Part shown: in pieces, positions 14,805-24,233 of the stretch | How positions within the stretch are numbered: the first letter of the stretch is position 1 | Layout: every line of letters begins with the position of its first letter | Source: Novosphingobium chloroacetimidivorans | GTDB taxonomy: Bacteria; Pseudomonadota; Alphaproteobacteria; Sphingomonadales; Sphingomonadaceae | Direction: 5' to 3' | DNA: 64,000 bases | Assembly: GCF_014204535.1 (NCBI RefSeq) | Contig: NZ_JACHLR010000003.1 | Location: forward strand, 124,001 to 188,000 | The notes under the pieces: model-generated | Told to the model about the DNA's origin: nothing | What the model saw: only the letters and a program-made list of their open reading frames with translations | Databases searched by the model: none | Position numbers and translations under genes: made by a program

Positions 14805-16808
14805 TCAGAACCGCGCGCGCACCCCGCCGTAGATCGCGCGGCGCTCCACCGGGTAATAGATCGCCGAGGTCGCGGTCGCCCGCAGCGTTGCCGAAATGTC
14901 GCCGACCGCCTTCTTGCCCGTGAGATTGCGCGCGTCGAGGAACACGTCGACTCCGTCCAGCAAGGGCGCGGCCGCCGTTACGCCCAGCAGCGCATAGCCC
15001 CGCGTGCGATGCGTGTTGGCGTAGTCGGCAAAGGCACCTTGCGGCACCCATTCCAGGCTGGGCGCGACATGCAGCGCCTCGCCGCCCAGCCGCACCTCGC
15101 TGCGCAAGGCATGGCGCGGCACCACCGGCAGGCGGTTGTCGCCGAACACCGCGTCATTGCGGAAGCGGAAGTCGGAATACTGCCAGGTCTGGCGCAGCCG
15201 CAGCCAGGCGGTGGGCTCCAGCGTCAGTCCCGCCTCCACGCCCTGGTGCAGCGTGCGATCGGCGTTGAAGGTCGAAGCCGGGATGCCGCCGTTCACGTTG
15301 ACGTTGTACTGCAGCAGCTCGCCCTTGAGCGTCGCGCGATAGAGCGACACGTCCCAGCCGAGCGCCCCGCGCTTGCCCCGCGTGCCGATCTCGGCCGTCC
15401 AGGCGCGCTGCGGGCGAATCGCGCCGATGAAGGTGCTGGTGGTGCCGACCGTCTGGAACACCTCGCCGAAGCCGGGAAATTCGGCCGAGCGACTGTAGTT
15501 CGCGTAGAGCTGGACGTCCGCCACCGGCTCGAACAGCATGCCGAACTTGGGCGAGAACTGGTCGAAGTCGATGCGGCCGTTCTGCGTCGGTGCGGTCGAG
15601 AAACTGACCTCTCGCGCTCGCCAGCCATCGGCGTAGATCCCGCCCGCGATCAGCGTCAGGTGTTCGACCGGCCGGAACCGCACTTCGCCGTAGAGGTTGG
15701 CCGTGCGCGCGTCCTGATCGGCATCGAGAGTCAGCGCGCCGCGCCGGCCATTGACGTTGAGAAACTGGCGCGCCCGCGTGCTTCCGCGCCGGATCTCGCC
15801 GCCGAGGGTGAAGGCAAGCGGGCCTTGATCGTCATGCTCCAGCCGGGCGAAACCGCCGTAGTCGGTCGATTTCTGATCGATGACCTGGAAGATCGGGTGG
15901 AACAGCTCCTTGGAATTGAGGAACACCCCCGCTTCCAGGCTGGTGCTGCCCCACTCGACGCGCGTGCGGTTCTGCAGGCGCAGCGAATCGATGTCGCGGT
16001 GCTGGTCGCCGGCGAAGCTGCCGGTCTTCGGACGGCTGAGCGCGACCGCCTCGGTCAACGCGCCGGGCAGTTCCTGCACGATGTGGTTGGCGCTGCCGTA
16101 AAAGCGCGTGGACACCGTGTCCGAAAGCTTGAGCTTGACGTTGAGGTGACCGCGCAGCGAGTTGCGCTTGGCGTGTTCGCGATCGCCATCGCCGGTGTCG
16201 GCGCTCAGCGCACCCCAGGCGCTCGCCCGCTCGTCGCCGAATCCGGCAGAGACCAGGCCGCGCAGGAAGTCGTACGATCCAACGTCGAGCCTGGCATAGA
16301 TGCCCTTGGCAGTGTCACCGCTGGGCGTCACCCCGTTGATCGCACCGCCCAGAGTGCCGGAACCGAAGCGCAGGGCATTGGCGCCGCGGTAGACCTCCAG
16401 GTGGTCGAAGAAGATCGGCTCCAGTTCCTGGAAGTCGCCGTTGTCGTCGGCGAGGTTGATGGGCACGCCGTCCTGCAGCAGCGTCAGCCCGCGCATGTGG
16501 AACCCGCGCGAGAGGCCCGAGCCGCGGATCGAGATCCGCACCTCCTGCCCGAAGCGCGGCTGGGTGTAGACGCCGGGCGAGAACGCAAGCGTGTCGCGCA
16601 AGGAGACGACGGTCTTGTCGGCATAGTCCTGGTAGCCGACGACATCGGCGCCGCCGGGCGTCTGGCGCACCCGCTCTTCGGCAGCATCGGCGGCGGCACG
16701 GCCGGTCACGATGATGGTAGGGTCCTTGGCCTCGTCGGCAAAGGCGGGCACCGCGGACAAGGGGGCGAACACGCTCGCGGCGGCGAGCGCGAAAAGGGAG
16801 GCTTTCAT
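14805..16808 (-). CDS. TonB-dependent outer membrane receptor
   Basis: 667 aa. A signal peptide (ends PAFADE) is followed by a TonB-box-like TIIVTGR and a plug domain (about residues 45-160, with RISIRGSGLSRGFHMRGL and LEVYRGANALRFGSGTLGGA). The rest is a beta-barrel ending in the terminal Phe (VRARF) needed for outer-membrane insertion. It imports a ligand with energy from TonB. The DUF2946 gene just upstream on the same strand suggests a metal, possibly copper, but this is inference. There are no His or Met-rich loops striking enough to name the ligand. Confidence 0.9.
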   Translation of the reverse strand: MKASLFALAAASVFAPLSAVPAFADEAKDPTIIVTGRAAADAAEERVRQTPGGADVVGYQDYADKTVVSLRDTLAFSPGVYTQPRFGQEVRISIRGSGLSRGFHMRGLTLLQDGVPINLADDNGDFQELEPIFFDHLEVYRGANALRFGSGTLGGAINGVTPSGDTAKGIYARLDVGSYDFLRGLVSAGFGDERASAWGALSADTGDGDREHAKRNSLRGHLNVKLKLSDTVSTRFYGSANHIVQELPGALTEAVALSRPKTGSFAGDQHRDIDSLRLQNRTRVEWGSTSLEAGVFLNSKELFHPIFQVIDQKSTDYGGFARLEHDDQGPLAFTLGGEIRRGSTRARQFLNVNGRRGALTLDADQDARTANLYGEVRFRPVEHLTLIAGGIYADGWRAREVSFSTAPTQNGRIDFDQFSPKFGMLFEPVADVQLYANYSRSAEFPGFGEVFQTVGTTSTFIGAIRPQRAWTAEIGTRGKRGALGWDVSLYRATLKGELLQYNVNVNGGIPASTFNADRTLHQGVEAGLTLEPTAWLRLRQTWQYSDFRFRNDAVFGDNRLPVVPRHALRSEVRLGGEALHVAPSLEWVPQGAFADYANTHRTRGYALLGVTAAAPLLDGVDVFLDARNLTGKKAVGDISATLRATATSAIYYPVERRAIYGGVRARF

Positions 16809-16900
16809 GGTCGAAGATTCCTGAACCGTCCGCGCGCGCGAAAGTGCGCGGCGCTTGACGTGGGTTGAGCAAGTGGCTCCGCACGGGAGCCGAGCAGGGA

Positions 16901-17308
16901 TCAGGCTTCGAGTGGTGGCCCGCGCAAAGGTGGACGCAGGTAGGCGCGCGTCGGCAGGCGCAGGACGGCGCGCGGGGCCAGGCCCACTGCCAGGATGAAG
17001 GCGAGCGCCAGACCGAGCAGCACCGGATCGGCGCCCGGCGTACCCGCCATGTCGAGCGCGCTGAACGGGCAGGCCGCGCTCTTGGTGTGCTGTGCCGCCC
17101 GCTCCTGCGGAGTCTCGCGCTGAGGTACGACGATCTGCCGGGTGAGGTGCGCGCCCGAGGCGTCGCCGCAGATGGCGATCGTGATCGCCTGGCTCTCTTC
17201 GCGCAGCATGAAGCCGCCCGGCACCAGCGCCTTCATCGCCAGCGCAAGCGCTATCAGCCACAGCGCAAGGCTGCGATGTTGGAGCAGGGTCTGGCGCAAG
17301 GCCCTCAT
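16901..17308 (-). CDS. DUF2946 family membrane protein
   Basis: 135 aa. It has an N-terminal membrane segment (LALWLIALALAMKALVP), a periplasmic loop with two Cys (ICGDASG and AACPFS), and a second hydrophobic segment (LLGLALAFILAVGLAP). The pattern fits DUF2946, a family often found next to TonB-dependent receptors and copper genes. The TonB receptor follows 92 bases downstream on the same strand. I used the ATG at 17308; the longer upstream frame runs into glgX. Confidence 0.75.
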   Translation of the reverse strand: MRALRQTLLQHRSLALWLIALALAMKALVPGGFMLREESQAITIAICGDASGAHLTRQIVVPQRETPQERAAQHTKSAACPFSALDMAGTPGADPVLLGLALAFILAVGLAPRAVLRLPTRAYLRPPLRGPPLEA

Positions 17309-17371
17309 GCGCCGCGCCTTAACGGGGCATGGCAAGGCTGTCACTCGCGATTGCTGCCGGGACGGCACGCC

Positions 17372-19144
17372 TCAGTCGAGAAGATCGACCCGCCGCGCAT
17401 CGCGATGGATCGCGAAGCCATAGCGCACGGATCGGAACGCGACGAAGCCGGCGGCCGGTTCGTCCCACTGCGCGTCCGTCATCGGCCCGTGCCGCCCGAG
17501 CCACTCGCCCTGCGGGAACTGCAGGAACGCCTCGGCCCGCTTCGCCCGCCAGAGCGCGAGCGCGGCGACGTGGTCCTCCAGGTCCAGGTCGCGCCCGGTC
17601 CAATCGACCCAGGTCACGGCATTGTCCTGCGCATAGGCATTGTTGTTGCCGCCCTGCGAGCGCCCGAACTCGTCGCCCGCGCTGATCATGATCGTACCGG
17701 TCGAGGCGAACAGCGTGGCCAGCATGGCCTTGGCGAACGCACGCCGCGCGTCGAGGATCCGCGGATCGTCGCTCGGGCCTTCGACCCCGTTGTTCCACGA
17801 GTGGTTGTCGCCATGCCCATCGCGGTTCTGCTCGCCGTTGGCCCGGTTGTGGCGCTCGACATAGGCAAGCGTATCGGCGAGGGTGAAGCCATCGTGCGCG
17901 GCGACGAAGTTGACCGAGCGGCAGTCATGCCCGAACAGGTCGGACGAGCCCGCCAGCCGCGTCGCCAGGGCGCCGATCGCGCCATCGCCGCGCCAGAAGC
18001 GACGCACCTCGTCACGAAAGCGGTCGTTCCACTCGAGCCAGTTCGCCGGAAACGCGCCGAGCTGGTAGCCGCCCGGCCCCGTGTCCCAGGGTTCGGCGAT
18101 CAGGATGCGATCGGCGAGCAGCGGATCGGCGGCGATCTCGGCGAAGATGGGGGCTTGCGGAGAGAACCCCGGTCCGCGCGCGAGCACCGGCGCCAGGTCG
18201 AAGCGGAAGCCGTCCACGCCGCAAGCGGAGACGAAATGCCGCAAGCTGTCCAGTGTCAGCCGCCGCACCGCCGCGTTCGCGAAGTCCAGCGTGTTGCCGG
18301 TGCCGGTGTCGTTGATCAGGTTGCCATCTGGCGCGCGGGCATAGGCGGCATCGTCCAGCCCCCGCAGAGACAGCACGCCGCCATGCACGTCGCTTTCGCC
18401 GGTGTGGTTGAACACCAGGTCGAGGATCACGGCGATCCCCGCGGCCTGCAGCGAGGCCACCGTATCGCGCAGTTCCGCCACTCCGCCCGGGCACAGCCGC
18501 GGGTCGAGCGCCATCGGCGCAACCGGGTTATAACCCCAGGCATTGCGCAGGCCCAGCGGCGGCAAGTGGCGCTCTTCGATCCAGGCGACGATCGGCATGA
18601 GCTCGACCGCGGCGACGTGGAGCTTTTGCAAGTGCGCAAGCACCGCCGGGTGCGCCAGCGCCGCGATCGTCCCCCGCTGCGCCTCGGGGACCTCGGGGTG
18701 CAGCATGGTGAAGGCGCGGACGTTGAGTTCGTAGATCAGCCCGCCGCGCACGGGCAGCGGCGGGCGGCGCAGCTCTGGTCTCGCAGGTGCAGGCACGATG
18801 GCGCGTGGGACGATGCTCGCGGTGTCGATGCCGTACTCGGCCAATGCCGGATCCTGCACAAAGCAGCGGTCGAGCTCGCGCGCGTAAGGATCGACAAGCA
18901 GCTTGGCGGGATCGAACCAGCGGCCTTGCTCGGGCGCCCACTCGCCCTCTGCACGGTAGCCGTAGCGCGTGCCGGAGAGATCGCCGGGCAGGGCAAGGCG
19001 CCAGTCGTCGCCGTCATGAACCAGGCGATGGCGGCTCTCGCGCTCGTCAGCGAACAGGCAGAGCCACACTTGTGCCGCAAGCGGCGCGCGAACCGCGAAG
19101 TGTGTCGCACCGTTCTCAACCCAGGCGCCGAGGCGCTGCGTCAC
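17372..19144 (-). CDS. glgX: Glycogen debranching enzyme GlgX (short form)
   Basis: 590 aa, an isoamylase-type GH13 enzyme that cleaves alpha-1,6 branches of phosphorylase-limited glycogen. Visible are a CBM48-like N-terminal part, AWGYNPVAPMALDPR, the nucleophile Asp in GFRFDLAPV, the acid Glu in LIAEPWDTG, VNFVAAHDGFTLAD, and ISAGDEFGRSQGGNNNAYAQDN. It is about 110 residues shorter than usual GlgX because the first strands and some loops are missing or short. The GTG start overlaps the glgA stop (GTGA). It is the last gene of the glgPBCAX operon. A full-length paralogue is at 59574-61694. Confidence 0.9.
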   Translation of the reverse strand: MTQRLGAWVENGATHFAVRAPLAAQVWLCLFADERESRHRLVHDGDDWRLALPGDLSGTRYGYRAEGEWAPEQGRWFDPAKLLVDPYARELDRCFVQDPALAEYGIDTASIVPRAIVPAPARPELRRPPLPVRGGLIYELNVRAFTMLHPEVPEAQRGTIAALAHPAVLAHLQKLHVAAVELMPIVAWIEERHLPPLGLRNAWGYNPVAPMALDPRLCPGGVAELRDTVASLQAAGIAVILDLVFNHTGESDVHGGVLSLRGLDDAAYARAPDGNLINDTGTGNTLDFANAAVRRLTLDSLRHFVSACGVDGFRFDLAPVLARGPGFSPQAPIFAEIAADPLLADRILIAEPWDTGPGGYQLGAFPANWLEWNDRFRDEVRRFWRGDGAIGALATRLAGSSDLFGHDCRSVNFVAAHDGFTLADTLAYVERHNRANGEQNRDGHGDNHSWNNGVEGPSDDPRILDARRAFAKAMLATLFASTGTIMISAGDEFGRSQGGNNNAYAQDNAVTWVDWTGRDLDLEDHVAALALWRAKRAEAFLQFPQGEWLGRHGPMTDAQWDEPAAGFVAFRSVRYGFAIHRDARRVDLLD

Positions 19145-20616
19145 TGGATCAGCGAGCGGTACAACTCGGCGTAAGCCTTGCCGCTGGCGCCCCAGGAGAA
19201 GTCGCAGGCCATGGCGTTGCGCTGCAGTCGCAGCCATTCCTCCGGACGGTTGTAAAGCGCCACGGTGCGGCTCAGCCCCGCCGACAGGCTGGCGTAGGAC
19301 ACCGCGCCGTGCTGCACGCCGGTGGCGACGCCGGCGGCGAGCGCGGCCGGGTTGGCGTCGATCACCGTATCGGCGAGACCGCCGGTGCGCGCCACCACGG
19401 GAACGCAGCCATAGGCCAGGCCGTAGAGCTGGGTCAGCCCGCATGGCTCGAACCGCGAGGGGATCAGGATCGCGTCGCCGCCGCCCTGCATGCGGTGCGA
19501 CAGCGCCTCGTCGTAACCGATGCGCACCGCCACGCGGCCGGGATGGCGCGCAGCGGCGGCGTGGAAGCCGGCTTCGACCTCCGGCTCACCCGAACCGAGC
19601 AGCGCCAGCCGTCCGCCCAGGCCGACGAGGTGGTCGACGGCCTCGAGCAGCACGTCCATGCCCTTTTGCCAGGTCAGCCGGCTGATCACGACGAAGATCG
19701 GCCCACCCGCGCGCGGCCCTTCGCCCGGCTCCAGCCCGAACTCGGCCTCGAGCGCGCGCTTGTTCGCGACGCGCCGGCCGAGCGCGCGGGCGGTGAAGCG
19801 CTTGGCGAGCAGCGGGTCGACCTCCGGATTCCAGACCTGACCGTCGATGCCGTTGAGGATGCCCGAGACATCGCGCCCGCGCGCGACGATCAGGCCCTCC
19901 AGCCCCATGCCGAACTCGGCCGTCCGGATCTCCTGCGCATAGGTTGGGCTGACCGTGGTGATCGCGCTGGCAGTGACGAGGCCCGCCTTCAGCATGCTGA
20001 CGCCGCCGTGGTACTCGACCCCGTCCATCGACCAAGCCTCGCGCGGCAAGCCCAGGCGCGGGAACACCTCGGCGCCTTGCCAGCCCTGGAACGCCATGTT
20101 GTGGATCGTCACCACGGATGGGACGATCGGCGCTTCGGGCGGCATGCCCCAGTGCAGGTAGGCCGGCGCCATGCCCGCCTGCCAGTCATGCGCATGCAGC
20201 ACGTCGTAGAGCCGGCGCTTGCCACGCACCACCATCGCGCCGCTGGCAATGTCGGCCGCCGCGCGGCTGAGCGCGGCGAAGCGATGCCAGTTGTCGCCCC
20301 AGTCCCGCCCGGCGGGATCGAGGTAGGGGCTGCCCTCACGCGCGAACAGGCCGGGCGCGTCGAGCACCACCAGCGGCGCATCGCCGAGCATGCCGGCGAG
20401 CAGACGCGCCGGTTCGCCCAGCAGGCTCTCCCACACGTGCACCACGCGCTTGCGGCCCAGCTTGGCGAGCACCGACGGGTAGCCCGGCAACAGCGTCGTC
20501 ACTTCGATGCCATGCGGCGCCACCGCCGCAGGCAGCGCTCCAGCGACATCGGCGAGGCCACCGGTCTTGACGAACGGCACCGCCTCCGACGTCACCGACA
20601 ATACGCGCAACGGCAT
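19141..20616 (-). CDS. glgA: Glycogen synthase (ADP-glucose, GT5)
   Basis: 491 aa, normal length. It has the N-terminal ADP-glucose-binding motif KTGGLADV (about residues 15-22), the C-terminal GT-B landmarks ISRLTWQKGMD and PSRFEPCGLTQLYGLAYG, and RTGGLADTV. It extends alpha-1,4-glucan chains using ADP-glucose made by GlgC. The ATG lies two bases after the glgC stop, so they are tightly coupled. The operon continues into glgX. Confidence 0.96.
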   Translation of the reverse strand: MPLRVLSVTSEAVPFVKTGGLADVAGALPAAVAPHGIEVTTLLPGYPSVLAKLGRKRVVHVWESLLGEPARLLAGMLGDAPLVVLDAPGLFAREGSPYLDPAGRDWGDNWHRFAALSRAAADIASGAMVVRGKRRLYDVLHAHDWQAGMAPAYLHWGMPPEAPIVPSVVTIHNMAFQGWQGAEVFPRLGLPREAWSMDGVEYHGGVSMLKAGLVTASAITTVSPTYAQEIRTAEFGMGLEGLIVARGRDVSGILNGIDGQVWNPEVDPLLAKRFTARALGRRVANKRALEAEFGLEPGEGPRAGGPIFVVISRLTWQKGMDVLLEAVDHLVGLGGRLALLGSGEPEVEAGFHAAAARHPGRVAVRIGYDEALSHRMQGGGDAILIPSRFEPCGLTQLYGLAYGCVPVVARTGGLADTVIDANPAALAAGVATGVQHGAVSYASLSAGLSRTVALYNRPEEWLRLQRNAMACDFSWGASGKAYAELYRSLIQ

Positions 20617-20618
20617 GG

Positions 20619-21881
20619 TCAGTTGATCAGTCGGTCGATCATTGGTTTGGTGATGAGGCATACGCCGTTGCTGCTACGGCGAAAGCGGGTGGCATCCAAC
20701 CGAGGATCCTCACCCACGACCAGGCCCTCAGGAATACGGACGCCCGAATCTATGATCACCCGCTTCAGCCGCGCCCCGCGCCCGATGTTGCAGTAGGGCA
20801 GGATCACGCCTTCGCTGACGGCAGAGAAGCTGCCCATCTTGACGCCCGTCATCAGCAGCGAGCGCGTGGCCGTCGCGCCCGAGACGATGCAGTCGTTCGA
20901 AACCAGCGAGCAGATCGCGCTGCCGCGGCGCCCTTCCTCGTCGTGGACGAACTTGGCCGGGGCGGCGACCACCGCATCCGACCAGATCGGCCACTCGCGG
21001 TCATAAAGGTCGAGCTTGGGCACCGTGTCGGTCAGGTCGAGATTGGCGTCGAAATAGGCATCCACTGTGCCGACGTCGCGCCAGTATTCCTCCGACTCGC
21101 CCGAAGCGCGAATGCAGCTGGCGGTGAAGCGGTGCGCCTGCGCCTTCCCGTGCTTGACAAGGTAGGGGATGATGTCGCCACCGAAATCGCGCTTGGAGTC
21201 CGGATCGGCGGCGTCACGACGCAACTGGTCGAACAGGAAATCGGTGTCGAACACGTAGATGCCCATGGAGGCGAGCGCCATGTCCGGCTGGCCGGGAATA
21301 CCGGGAGGATCGGCGGGCTTCTCGACGAAGGCGGTGACGCGGTCGTCCTCGTCGACGTGCATGACGCCAAAGCCGGTCGCGTCCATGCGCGGCACCACCA
21401 GGCAGCCCACGGTCACGTCCGCGCCGGAATCGACGTGCTGGCGCAGCATCAACTCGTAGTCCATCTTGTAGATGTGATCGCCCGCCAGGATCACCATGTA
21501 CTTGGGATCGTGCGCGGCGATGATGTCGATGTTCTGGTAGACGGCGTCGGCGGTGCCTTCGTACCATTGCGTTTCCGAGACGCGCTGGCTGGCGGGCAGG
21601 ATGTCGAAGCTCTCGTTGCGCTCGGGCCGCATGAAGTTCCAGGCGCGCTGCATGTGGCGGATCAGCGAATGCGCCTTGTACTGCGTCGCGACGCCGATGC
21701 GGCGAATGCCCGAGTTGATCGCGTTCGACAGTGCGAAGTCGATGATGCGCGCCTTGCCGCCGAAGTACACCGCGGGCTTGGCGCGGGTGTCGGTCAGCTC
21801 ATGCAGCCGGCTGCCGCGTCCACCGGCAAGGACGTAAGCCATCGCGTCACGCGCGAGCGGCTGGCCTGAGGGGCGGTTCAT
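20619..21881 (-). CDS. glgC: Glucose-1-phosphate adenylyltransferase
   Basis: 420 aa. It has the nucleotide-binding start [16 protein letters not shown], the effector/substrate segment [44 protein letters not shown] and a C-terminal left-handed beta-helix ([16 protein letters not shown]). It makes ADP-glucose, the committed step of glycogen synthesis, and is normally controlled allosterically. I chose the ATG at 21881 because of AGGAGAG upstream. The 171-base gap to glgB upstream is filled by a palindromic repeat. Confidence 0.96.
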   Translation of the reverse strand: MNRPSGQPLARDAMAYVLAGGRGSRLHELTDTRAKPAVYFGGKARIIDFALSNAINSGIRRIGVATQYKAHSLIRHMQRAWNFMRPERNESFDILPASQRVSETQWYEGTADAVYQNIDIIAAHDPKYMVILAGDHIYKMDYELMLRQHVDSGADVTVGCLVVPRMDATGFGVMHVDEDDRVTAFVEKPADPPGIPGQPDMALASMGIYVFDTDFLFDQLRRDAADPDSKRDFGGDIIPYLVKHGKAQAHRFTASCIRASGESEEYWRDVGTVDAYFDANLDLTDTVPKLDLYDREWPIWSDAVVAAPAKFVHDEEGRRGSAICSLVSNDCIVSGATATRSLLMTGVKMGSFSAVSEGVILPYCNIGRGARLKRVIIDSGVRIPEGLVVGEDPRLDATRFRRSSNGVCLITKPMIDRLIN

Positions 21882-21910
21882 CGGCGGCTCTCTCCTGCTT
21901 GTTCTGTGTG

Positions 21911-22042
21911 TCCTCCCCGAGACGGGGAGGTGGCAGCGCACAGCGCTGACGGAGGGGACTCTCGACCATGCGCGCTGCTGTGAAGGAGACTCCCCTCCAC
22001 CATCGGCTGCGCCGATGGTCTCCCTCCCCGTACCGGGGAGGA
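21911..22042. repeat. Intergenic palindromic repeat, family D
   Basis: A 132-base element with outer arms TCCTCCCC (21911) and GGGGAGGA (ending 22042), and paired inner arms GGAGGGG and CCCCTCC. It also contains internal hairpins such as ACCATCGGCTGCGCCGATGGT. It lies inside the glycogen operon between glgB and glgC. The structure could alter expression of the downstream glgC-glgA-glgX part of the message. It has no coding capacity worth calling. Confidence 0.8.
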
Positions 22043-22052
22043 CAGCGATGCC

Positions 22053-24233
22053 TCAGCCCGCATATTCGAACATCACCGTGGCGAGCGGCGGGAGGGTCAC
22101 TTCCGCGATCCCGCCCTTGGCCTCGACACGTCCCAGATTGCCGACGCCGCTGCCCGCATAGTGGGGAGAGTCGGTGTTCAGTATCTCACGCCAGTGCCCT
22201 TCCCATGGCAGCTTCAGCCGGTACTTGGTGCGCAGCGCGGGCGTCATGTTGCTGACCACGGCGATCGCCGGACCATGCGGGGCCTTGCGCAGCCAGGCGA
22301 ATACCGAATTCTCGCTGTCGTCGGCCACCAGCCATTCGAACCCGTCGCCTTCGCAATCGCGCGCGTGGAGCGCGGGCTTCTCGCGATAGAGCCGGTTGAG
22401 ATCGCGCACGAGATTGCGCACGCCTTCGTGCGGCGCGGATTCTCGCAATTCCCAGTCGAGCGCACGATCCTCGCTCCATTCGCGGCGCTGGGCGAATTCC
22501 TGCCCCATGAACAGCAGCTTCTTGCCCGGATACCCCCACATGAACGCGTAGTAGGCACGAAGGTTCGCGAACTTCTGCCAGTCGTCCCCCGCCATCTTGT
22601 TGAGGAGAGAGCCTTTTCCGTGAACCACTTCGTCGTGACTGAGCGGCAGGACGAAGTTCTCGTTATAGGCGTAGACGAGGCCGAAGGTGATGTCGTCGTG
22701 ATGGTAGCGGCGGTGCACCGGATCGCGGCCCATGTAGCGCAGCGTGTCGTGCATGAAGCCCATGTTCCACTTGAACCCGAAGCCCAGGTTCGTGCGCGGG
22801 GCATCCTCGTGCGCGGGCGCGGTGACGCCCGGCCAGGCGGTCGATTCCTCGGCGATGGTGATGAAGCCGGGGTGCGTGCCATAGACCGCGCGGTTGACGG
22901 CGCGCAGGAACTTCACCGCCTCCCAGTTCTCGCGCCCGCCTTCCTGGTTGGGGATCCACTCGCCGCTTTTGCGCGAATAGTCGCGATAGAGCATCGAGGC
23001 GACCGCATCCACGCGCAGGCCGTCCACATGGTAGCGCTCGGCCCAGAACAGCGCGTTGTTGACGAGGTAGCTGCACACCTCGCGCCGGCCGAAGTTGTAG
23101 ATCAGCGTGTTCCAGTCAGGGTGGAAACCGAGCTTGGGATCCTCGTGCTCGTACAGCGCCGTGCCGTCGAAACGGACGAGGCCGTGCTGGTCGGTCGGGA
23201 AGTGCGCGGGCACCCAGTCGACCAGCACGCCGAGCCCTGCCCGATGCGCGCCGTCGACGAAGCGGGCGAAGCCGGCGGGGTCGCCGAAGCGGGCGGACGG
23301 CGCGAACAGGCCCGTGGTCTGGTAGCCCCACGAGGGATCGTAGGGATGCTCGGAGATCGGCAGGAACTGGATGTGGGTGAAGCCCAGGTCGATGACATAG
23401 GGGATCAGCTTGTCCGCCATCTCGTCCCAGGTGAGGAACCAGTTGAACCGGTCGCGCTGCCAGGACCCGGCATGGACTTCGTAGATCGAGATCGGCACCC
23501 GGCGTGGATCGACCGAGGCCCAGTGATTGCGGTGCGCGGCATCGCCCCACTCCACGCCGCCCGGACCGGGCTTGGCCGGCCGCGCGGTGATCGACGCGGT
23601 AGCGGGTCGCACTTCGCTGGCGAAGGCGAACGGATCGGCCTTGAGCGGCTGGACGGTGCCGTCCTCGCCGACGATGTGAAACTTGTAGGCGCGGTACTCG
23701 CCGATGTCGGGGATGAAGATCTCCCACACGCCGATGTCGGTGCGCCGGCGCATGGGATAGCGCTTGGGATCCCAGTCGTTGAAGTCACCCACCAGGCTGA
23801 CGTGGCGGGCATTGGGCGCCCAGACCGCGAAGTGCACGCCGTGGGCGCCTTCGTGCTCGATCAGGTGGGCGCCCAGCTTGTCGAACAGGCGGTAGTGGGT
23901 GCCTTGCGCGATCAGCAGATCATCGACCGGACCCAGCACCGGGCCGAAACTGTAGGGATCGGTGACCAGCCAGTCATGCCCGCCGGCGCTGCAGCGATAG
24001 GTGATCGGCTCGCGCTCGCCGAGATAGCGCCCTTCGAACAGTCCGCGCGGATCGACTCGTTCGAGCGGGCCGAGCGCGGTGCCGTCGAGGGTAAAGGCCT
24101 CTGCCTCCTCGGCACCCGGCAGGATCGCGCGCAGCAAGGTGCCGGCCGGCCCCTCGTGAACGCCCAGAAGCGAGAAGGGATCGGCATGCGTCCCTTCGAG
24201 CAGCGCTTCGATGGCGCTCTGCGGTGGCTTCAC
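22053..24233 (-). CDS. glgB: 1,4-alpha-glucan branching enzyme
   Basis: 726 aa. It has an N-terminal N1 module and CBM48 (DPFSLLGVHEGP; VHFAVWAPNARHVSLVGDFNDWD), then a GH13 domain with nucleophile Asp in GLRVDAVASMLYRDY, acid Glu in IAEESTAWPGV and LPLSHDEVVHGKGSLLNKM, and an all-beta C-terminal domain. It creates alpha-1,6 branches. The GTG start (MKPPQS) overlaps the TGA of glgP, so it is coupled to it. The longer frame upstream is an out-of-register reading of glgP. Confidence 0.96.
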   Translation of the reverse strand: MKPPQSAIEALLEGTHADPFSLLGVHEGPAGTLLRAILPGAEEAEAFTLDGTALGPLERVDPRGLFEGRYLGEREPITYRCSAGGHDWLVTDPYSFGPVLGPVDDLLIAQGTHYRLFDKLGAHLIEHEGAHGVHFAVWAPNARHVSLVGDFNDWDPKRYPMRRRTDIGVWEIFIPDIGEYRAYKFHIVGEDGTVQPLKADPFAFASEVRPATASITARPAKPGPGGVEWGDAAHRNHWASVDPRRVPISIYEVHAGSWQRDRFNWFLTWDEMADKLIPYVIDLGFTHIQFLPISEHPYDPSWGYQTTGLFAPSARFGDPAGFARFVDGAHRAGLGVLVDWVPAHFPTDQHGLVRFDGTALYEHEDPKLGFHPDWNTLIYNFGRREVCSYLVNNALFWAERYHVDGLRVDAVASMLYRDYSRKSGEWIPNQEGGRENWEAVKFLRAVNRAVYGTHPGFITIAEESTAWPGVTAPAHEDAPRTNLGFGFKWNMGFMHDTLRYMGRDPVHRRYHHDDITFGLVYAYNENFVLPLSHDEVVHGKGSLLNKMAGDDWQKFANLRAYYAFMWGYPGKKLLFMGQEFAQRREWSEDRALDWELRESAPHEGVRNLVRDLNRLYREKPALHARDCEGDGFEWLVADDSENSVFAWLRKAPHGPAIAVVSNMTPALRTKYRLKLPWEGHWREILNTDSPHYAGSGVGNLGRVEAKGGIAEVTLPPLATVMFEYAG

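Noticed and set aside
16809..16900. Possible Fur box upstream of the TonB-dependent receptor
   Set aside because: The interval has no TGCGA/TCGCA-type or GATAAT-type palindrome, so iron control of this receptor is not supported.
21878..22063. Short minus-strand frame between glgC and glgB
   Set aside because: It only translates the family D palindromic repeat (SLSSPVRGG type) and has no ribosome site.
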